From assembly GCF_026130175.1 (NCBI RefSeq), contig NZ_JAIGNI010000007.1, forward strand, positions 1 through 64,000: a stretch of 64,000 nucleotides of DNA, written 5' to 3'. This document shows, piece by piece, positions 58,892-64,000 of the stretch. Every line of letters starts with the position of its first letter. Positions within the stretch are counted from its first letter, which is position 1. The notes beneath the pieces were generated by a model. It made no database searches, was not told the DNA's origin, and saw nothing but the letters and a program-made list of their open reading frames with translations. The position numbers were made by a program, and so were the translations under genes. Origin of the DNA: Lyngbya sp. CCAP 1446/10 (GTDB lineage: Bacteria > Cyanobacteriota > Cyanobacteriia > Cyanobacteriales > Microcoleaceae).

Positions 58892-60223
58892 ATGAAAGAT
58901 TTTAAGTTGATTAACAAAAGCCAAGAAATCCTCAAAATTACTTTAATCAACTTGGCGCTTTTATTTATTTTCCTAGAACTAGGTTCCTTGGGATGGTATT
59001 TTGTCAAGCACAAGCAATTTTTCTATACTAGAGAAAAAGCGCAAGATAAGTCGGCTTTAGGAATCAATTTAGAAGGAGTGCGGCTGAATCAGTCTATTGT
59101 CGAAAGATTTCATCCTTTCTTTGGGTTTGTTCAAAAACCAGGCCCTGATTTTCGACCAGGTTTTAAGGTTAACAACTACGGATTTATCTCTCCTTACGAT
59201 TACCCTTTTAAAAAAACCAAAAAAAAACAATTTGTGATCGGAATTTTTGGCGGTTCCGTGGCTTCCGATTATTCAATTTTTCAAATTAAAAATAAGATTT
59301 TACCTCAATACCTCAAACAGGTTCCCGGCTTACAAGATAAAGAGTTTATAATTTTGTCTTTTGCTACCGGCGGCTACAAACAGCCGCAACAGTTATTAAT
59401 TTTAAACTATTTTTTGGCATTAGGTCAAGAGTTAGATCTGGTCGTCAATATAGATGGCTTTAATGAAGTAGCACTTTCTAATATAAACAATAAAAATAAA
59501 ATTGATCTGGCGATGCCAAGCAATCAGCACATTCTGCCGCTGATTAGCTTGGCAAATAATAGCCTTTCTACTAAGGCTATGCAAGTAACTCTCAGAATTA
59601 AAGAAAATAAAACTAGGATTAATGAGGGTTTGGAAAGTTTGCAACACTGCTCTTTAGCTGCGTGTGATGCTTTGACTTCTGTTTACGTTCAAAATTTAGT
59701 CAATAGTTATCGGAGAGATGTGATCGCATTTGAAAAAGAACGTGGCAAACAAGAAGATGACGAGGGCAGCGTGATTTATATTAATAAAAATAAGTCGGTT
59801 TTAGAGGATTCAGCAGCTTTTGAACAAATGGCGTGGAATTGGGCGAAAAGTTCAATTTTTATGCACAAAGTGCTGTCTGCGAGTAATGTTCCTTATTTTC
59901 ACGTCCTTCAGCCGAATCAATATTATCAGACGAAAAGGGTGTTTGGCGAGGAAGAAAAACGGATTGCTTTTAACAATGATACTCCTTATGCTGAATCTGT
60001 GAAAATTGGCTATCCGGCTCTTTTGAGTAAGTTGCCTAATTTACAAAAAAATCAGATCAATATTTTGAATGGGGTTAAGGCGTTCGACAAAACAAAAGAT
60101 ATTGTTTATATGGATAGCTGCTGTCATTACAATCAAGCTGGGGATGTGGTTTTTAGCAATTATGTGGGCAGTTCTATTCTGGAAGCTTTGCGGAAGGATC
60201 GGGCTAGGAGTAATAAAAAATAG
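58892..60223 (+). CDS. SGNH-like membrane-anchored protein, paralog B
   Basis: The 443-aa protein repeats the plan of its neighbour: anchor (ILKITLINLALLFIFLELGSLGWYFV), FFYTREKAQ, GIFGGSVASDYSIF, SFATGGYKQPQQLLILNYFLALGQELDLVVNIDGFNEVALSN and CCHYNQAGDVVFSNYV. It starts 6 bp after paralog A, so the two arose by tandem duplication and are co-translated. The sequence is AT-richer than the operon start. Confidence 0.8.
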   Translation: MKDFKLINKSQEILKITLINLALLFIFLELGSLGWYFVKHKQFFYTREKAQDKSALGINLEGVRLNQSIVERFHPFFGFVQKPGPDFRPGFKVNNYGFISPYDYPFKKTKKKQFVIGIFGGSVASDYSIFQIKNKILPQYLKQVPGLQDKEFIILSFATGGYKQPQQLLILNYFLALGQELDLVVNIDGFNEVALSNINNKNKIDLAMPSNQHILPLISLANNSLSTKAMQVTLRIKENKTRINEGLESLQHCSLAACDALTSVYVQNLVNSYRRDVIAFEKERGKQEDDEGSVIYINKNKSVLEDSAAFEQMAWNWAKSSIFMHKVLSASNVPYFHVLQPNQYYQTKRVFGEEEKRIAFNNDTPYAESVKIGYPALLSKLPNLQKNQINILNGVKAFDKTKDIVYMDSCCHYNQAGDVVFSNYVGSSILEALRKDRARSNKK

Positions 60224-60280
60224 GGGAGCATCTCATTTTTGTAAGAAGTCATTAGTCATTAGTCATTTTCTTGAGTATTC

Positions 60281-60474
60281 GTAGGGTGCGTCGCCATGAA
60301 AAATCCTCAAAGTCGATCGACAATCTCATAGGGACGCACCTGATACTATTTATAAAAGAGCTTGCTTAAGACAAAAATTTTGGGCGGAGTGAAACGGAGG
60401 GTTGTGTCCTGGGCCGTTGAAAAGAACAGGTGCGTCGCTCTTTCTTGAGGATTGTCGATGGCGACGCACCCTAC
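60281..60474. repeat. two copies of the GGTGCGTCGC/GCGACGCACC repeat
   Basis: One copy spans 60281-60341, the other 60429-60474. They lie between convergent genes and could terminate both. Confidence 0.85.
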
Positions 60475-60515
60475 GGCTACTGTTCCACCAGAATCAATTT
60501 TATTGGGGGCGATTT

Positions 60516-61847
60516 TTAAGTTTTTGGTGCGGTTTTAGCTCGATCGCCCGTGGAGTCGATCGGCATTACCAATATCTTATCAACGCGGTTGCCGTCCATA
60601 TCCACGACTTCGACTCGCAAACCGTTCCACTCAAAATGCTCGGCTGCTGTCGGAATCTTGCCCAAATGTGTAATCACAAAACCGCCCATTGTGTGGTAAC
60701 TTCCCCTATTTTCTGACGATCTTTCATCAATTCCAAACAGTTCAAAGAAATCATCGACAGGCAACATTCCGTCTAACAACCAAGAACCGTCTTCGCGCTG
60801 CACGGCTTGCGGTTCGTCGGCATCTTCAATGGAGGGAAAGTCGCCAACTAATTCGACTAAAATGTCGTTGACTGTCACCAATCCTTGAATGACTCCGTAT
60901 TCGTCAACCACTAAGGCAATTTGATTGCTAGATTGCTTAAAAAGCTCTAATACTTTTAAACCGCGCGTGCTTTCCGGCAAAAATAAGGGCCTGCGCAAAG
61001 AAGCGCTTAAATCGAACGGTTGACCTGTTAAATTCCTCGACAGCATATCTGTAACGTGGACTAAACCGATAACATTGTCGAGCCCGCCCTGACAAACGGG
61101 AAACCGGGAATGACCGCTGCCAAGCATTTTTTGGCGGTTTTCTTCTACTGAGTCGTCGAGGTCGAGCCAGGTAAGATCGGGTCGCGGGGTCATTAAGGCG
61201 CTGACTCGCCGATCGCCCAAACGAAACACTCTTTCTACCATGTCTTGTTCGGCTTCTTCAAAGGTGCCGGCCTCGGTTCCTTGCTCGATTAAAACTTTAA
61301 TTTCTTCCTCTGTAACTTGAGGTTCTGTTGAAGGCACAATCCCCATAATTCGCAAGATTAAGTCAGTAGAATAACTTAAAACATACACTGCTGGAGCGCC
61401 AATGTTTGAGAGCATTCGCATGGGAATAGCGACACGAGAGGCGATCGGCTCAGGATTGTTGAGGGCCAGCCGCTTCGGCACAAGTTCGCCGATAATGATG
61501 GTGAGATAAGTTATGGTTAAAATTGCGATGACTGAGGCGATCGCCTGAGAGTAGGGTTGCAAAGCCGGAATCAAGCGCAAAGCAGGCTCTACTCTTTTAG
61601 AAATCGTCGTTTCTCCGAAAGCGCCCGACAGGATAGCCAGCAGCGTAATCCCGATTTGAACTGTCGGTAAGAACTGATTCGGGGCATTAGCCAGATCCAA
61701 AGCTACACGGGCATTGATCGAACCTTGGTTTGCCATCTGTTGCAGTCTCACCTTCCGTACTGAGATGATGGCCATCTCTGACATCACAAACACGCCATTG
61801 AGGAAAACCAGCAGGAGAACAATCAGAAGGTCGGTACTTGGGGACAT
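60516..61847 (-). CDS. CNNM/CorC-type transporter (HlyC/CorC family)
   Basis: The 443-aa protein has an N-terminal DUF21/CNNM membrane domain (LLIVLLLVFLNGVFVMSEMAIISVRKVRLQQM; FLPTVQIGITLLAILSGAFGE; IGELVPKRLALNNPE), a CBS pair (about 205-335: VSALMTPRPDLTWLDLDDSVEENRQKML, IALVVDEYGVIQGLVTVNDILVELVGD), and a C-terminal CorC domain (DGSWLLDGMLPVDDFFELFGI ... TMGGFVITHLGKIP). Members move Mg2+ or other divalent cations or Na+. It is divergent from mfd. Confidence 0.9.
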   Translation of the reverse strand: MSPSTDLLIVLLLVFLNGVFVMSEMAIISVRKVRLQQMANQGSINARVALDLANAPNQFLPTVQIGITLLAILSGAFGETTISKRVEPALRLIPALQPYSQAIASVIAILTITYLTIIIGELVPKRLALNNPEPIASRVAIPMRMLSNIGAPAVYVLSYSTDLILRIMGIVPSTEPQVTEEEIKVLIEQGTEAGTFEEAEQDMVERVFRLGDRRVSALMTPRPDLTWLDLDDSVEENRQKMLGSGHSRFPVCQGGLDNVIGLVHVTDMLSRNLTGQPFDLSASLRRPLFLPESTRGLKVLELFKQSSNQIALVVDEYGVIQGLVTVNDILVELVGDFPSIEDADEPQAVQREDGSWLLDGMLPVDDFFELFGIDERSSENRGSYHTMGGFVITHLGKIPTAAEHFEWNGLRVEVVDMDGNRVDKILVMPIDSTGDRAKTAPKT

Positions 61848-61902
61848 TTCTCAAATTATCGGTGGTAAAGGCGAAGCGCGTTGCCCGGTTAGTCGATTTT
61901 AG

Positions 61903-61925
61903 ATTTTAGATTTAGATTTTAGATT
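61903..61925. repeat. 7-bp tandem repeat (TTTTAGA)n upstream of the CorC gene
   Basis: TTTTAGA units with one 6-bp variant, like the tract at 212-236. The remainder of the gap to mfd (61926-62194) holds HIP1-type sequence and presumably both promoters; nothing else is seen. Confidence 0.75.
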
Positions 61926-62194
61926 GAATTGGCACCCATAATCTGGGGGATATGTCAATCTCGATCGCCAAATCGAAATTGTCGATCGACCTCTCACTAG
62001 ATTAACGGAACGGGCTCGTTTCGATCGCAAGTTCGAGATATTTAAAGAAAGCCTCTAGCAGAAATCTACCCGTAGTTGAGTGGCACTGCCAACAGCCGAT
62101 CGCTACAATCATAGATGTTTGTCGTACAATCAGACTTAGTAGGCAGCCGGGAAAGAGCCTTATTCCGTCGATCGGGGATTAAAATTAATAGCGC

Positions 62195-64000
62195 ATGACT
62201 TTCTCTTCGATAATTCGCATCCTGGGGCGATCGCCCCTAGCAACAGAACTGCTCAACAAGCTCCAACGGCACCATTGCCTGCAACTCAACGGCATCGCCC
62301 GCTTACCCAAAGGCTTAGTAGCTTCCGCCCTCGCACAACAAGAGGGGCGCAATTTATTGGCTGTGACAGCAACTCTGGAAGAAGCAGGCCGCTGGGTAGC
62401 TCAACTAGAAGCGATGGGCTGGCAAACTGTACATTTTTACCCAACTTCGGAAGCTTCGCCCTACGAGCTATCCTACTCCGACGAGAACGAAATGACCTGG
62501 GGGCAAATGCAGGTGCTGGCGGACTTGGTGGACAAGCAAGAAAAAAGTGCCACTGCATCTAAGCCGATCGCCATTGTAGCTACCGAAAGAGCTCTCCAGC
62601 CTCATTTGCCACCGCCGGATGCTTTTCAACCCTATTGTCTGACACTCAAGCGAGGCGAAGTGCAAGACTCCAAAATACTTGACCGCCAACTGGTCTCGAT
62701 GGGGTACGATCGGGTGAATTTGGTAGAAACCGAAGGCCAATGGAGTCGCCGGGGCGATATTGTCGATGTGTTTCCGGTGGCGGCGGAGTTGCCGGTAAGG
62801 CTGGAATGGTTCGGGGATACTTTGGATCAACTGCGCGAGTTCGATCCGTCGAACCAGCGATCGCTCGATAAGGTCGATCGATTAGTATTAACTCCTACTA
62901 GCTTTAACGCAATTATTAAAGCGGTTTTAGCGGAAAAAAGTATTGACGAAATCAACCAAATAGGCTCTCTTGACACAGAAAAAGAAGCCGAAAAATTTGT
63001 CCATAGGCTGTTAGGTTTAGCGTTTGAAAAACCAGCTTGTTTGTTGGACTATTTGCCAAAAAATACTTTAGTTCTGATTGACGAACCGCCAGGATGCGAA
63101 GCTCACAGTGACCGCTGGTTTGAGAATGCACAGGAACAGTGGGAAAGTTGTAATCGGGAATCAGAAGTTGCGGATGGGGAAACCGAAAAATTGCCAATTG
63201 CTAATTTACAGGTTCCGAAAATTCACCGCAGTTTTGCTGAATCGATCGCAAATGTCGCAGCTTTCGATCGGCTAGAACTTTCAGAATTGGCAGAAGATTC
63301 TAATTCTACTAAAAAATCTCAAACGCCTGCGATTAATTTGTCCAGCAGGCCAGTGCCGGTGATGCCTCACCAATTCGCGAAACTGTCTCAAATGCTCCGG
63401 GAAGAGCGCGATCGAGGTTTTACGGTGTTTCTGGTTTCGGCTCAACCTAGTCGATCGGTATCTCTGCTTTCGGAACACGACTGTCCGGCTCAGTTTGTGG
63501 TGAATCCGCGCGATTTTTTGGCGATCGACAAATTGCAGTTGCAGCACATTCCCGTCGCCTTGAAGTACAGCGGGCTGGCAGAATTGGAAGGGTTTATTCT
63601 GCCGACTTTTCGGATTGTCTTAATTAGCGATCGGGAATTCTACGGCCAGCATTCTCTCGCAACTTTTAGCTATGTCCGCAAACGCCGCCGCGCTGCTTCT
63701 AAAAAGGTTGACCCGAACAAGCTGAGTCCGGGGGATTTTGTGGTGCACCGCCAGCACGGAGTTGGCAAGTTTCTGAAGTTGGAACGCTTGACGATCGATC
63801 GGGAAACTCGCGAATATTTAGTGCTGCAATACGCTGACGGTACTCTCAGGGTGGCGGCAGATCAATTGGGCGCGTTGTCGAGATTTCGGACTGTCGGCGA
63901 TCAAGTGCCGGCTCTCAACAAGCTGACTGGCCAAACTTGGGAAAAAACTAAAGCAAAAGTTCGCAAAGCTGTTAAGAAAGTAGCGGTAGATTTGCTGAAT
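62195..64000 (+). CDS. mfd: transcription-repair coupling factor Mfd, N-terminal part
   Basis: The frame opens at ATG 62195 ([20 protein letters not shown]) and stays open to the window end, so 602 codons are seen of about 1170. The UvrB-like part has [76 protein letters not shown]. Near residue 508 the RNA-polymerase-interacting domain begins ([20 protein letters not shown]). Mfd removes stalled RNA polymerase and recruits UvrA. The helicase motifs lie beyond the window. Confidence 0.95.
   Translation, partial: MTFSSIIRILGRSPLATELLNKLQRHHCLQLNGIARLPKGLVASALAQQEGRNLLAVTATLEEAGRWVAQLEAMGWQTVHFYPTSEASPYELSYSDENEMTWGQMQVLADLVDKQEKSATASKPIAIVATERALQPHLPPPDAFQPYCLTLKRGEVQDSKILDRQLVSMGYDRVNLVETEGQWSRRGDIVDVFPVAAELPVRLEWFGDTLDQLREFDPSNQRSLDKVDRLVLTPTSFNAIIKAVLAEKSIDEINQIGSLDTEKEAEKFVHRLLGLAFEKPACLLDYLPKNTLVLIDEPPGCEAHSDRWFENAQEQWESCNRESEVADGETEKLPIANLQVPKIHRSFAESIANVAAFDRLELSELAEDSNSTKKSQTPAINLSSRPVPVMPHQFAKLSQMLREERDRGFTVFLVSAQPSRSVSLLSEHDCPAQFVVNPRDFLAIDKLQLQHIPVALKYSGLAELEGFILPTFRIVLISDREFYGQHSLATFSYVRKRRRAASKKVDPNKLSPGDFVVHRQHGVGKFLKLERLTIDRETREYLVLQYADGTLRVAADQLGALSRFRTVGDQVPALNKLTGQTWEKTKAKVRKAVKKVAVDLLN

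Overview
The window looks like chromosome of a phycoerythrin-containing filamentous cyanobacterium, probably of the Microcoleus/Oscillatoria type. The organism call is an inference. It rests on a complete cpe/peb gene set, many GCGATCGC-like HIP1 octamers, xisI, Uma2/DUF820 and DUF433 genes, and many 7-bp tandem repeats of the kind known in filamentous cyanobacteria. The window ends inside mfd.

Layout. 1-2200: a small tRNA-array-like region with ordinary, degenerate and very unusual tRNA genes around an HNH endonuclease gene. 2200-6650: accessory small genes and debris (RHH protein, frameshifted DHFR-like gene, exonuclease, BrnT/BrnA, an EF-Tu 3' fragment, xisI with an xisH stub) and two more tRNAs. 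6680-22140: a phycoerythrin island. It holds a CpcS/CpeU-type lyase, cpeT, cpeC, cpeD, cpeR, a HEAT protein, an orphan phycobiliprotein-like protein, pebA-pebB, a pentapeptide protein, a cpeS-type lyase, cpeF, a HicA-like pair inserted on the other strand, and cpeB-cpeA-cpeY-cpeZ. Together these make the apoprotein, the pigment (PebA/PebB), the lyases that attach it, the rod linkers and the regulator.

23980-27400 is the most interesting part. A Ro60-like protein (TROVE plus VWA) is preceded by six related, non-identical Y-RNA-like genes. All share one bulged closing stem (CGCGCCCTAAN..GAAGC / GCTTT..AACTTGCGCG) but carry different heads: two circularly permuted tRNA-like folds (one almost a tRNA-Asp), one tRNA-like fold in normal order, one with an anticodon-like arm and T arm, one with a copy of 23S rRNA helix 69-71 sequence, and one with no head. 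A 66-aa beta-grasp-like protein with a C-terminal Gly and an E1/ThiF-like protein lie on either side and could be linked to this system.

27400-46250: mixed small genes (antitoxins, DUF4189, DUF924, L,D-transpeptidase, TPR protein, tandem Uma2 copies), then livG and livF separated by a frameshifted IS1182-like element that landed in the loop of a dispersed palindromic repeat. 46280-60220: cobN, an SGNH lipoprotein, nadK and a carbamoyltransferase-SxtJ-DUF5989-SGNH-SGNH-SGNH cluster likely involved in making or modifying an extracellular or envelope molecule. Dispersed repeats lie inside three of these reading frames. 60500-64000: a CorC/CNNM protein and the first 602 codons of mfd.

All calls were made by eye without database searches. 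Family names are from memory of typical sequences.
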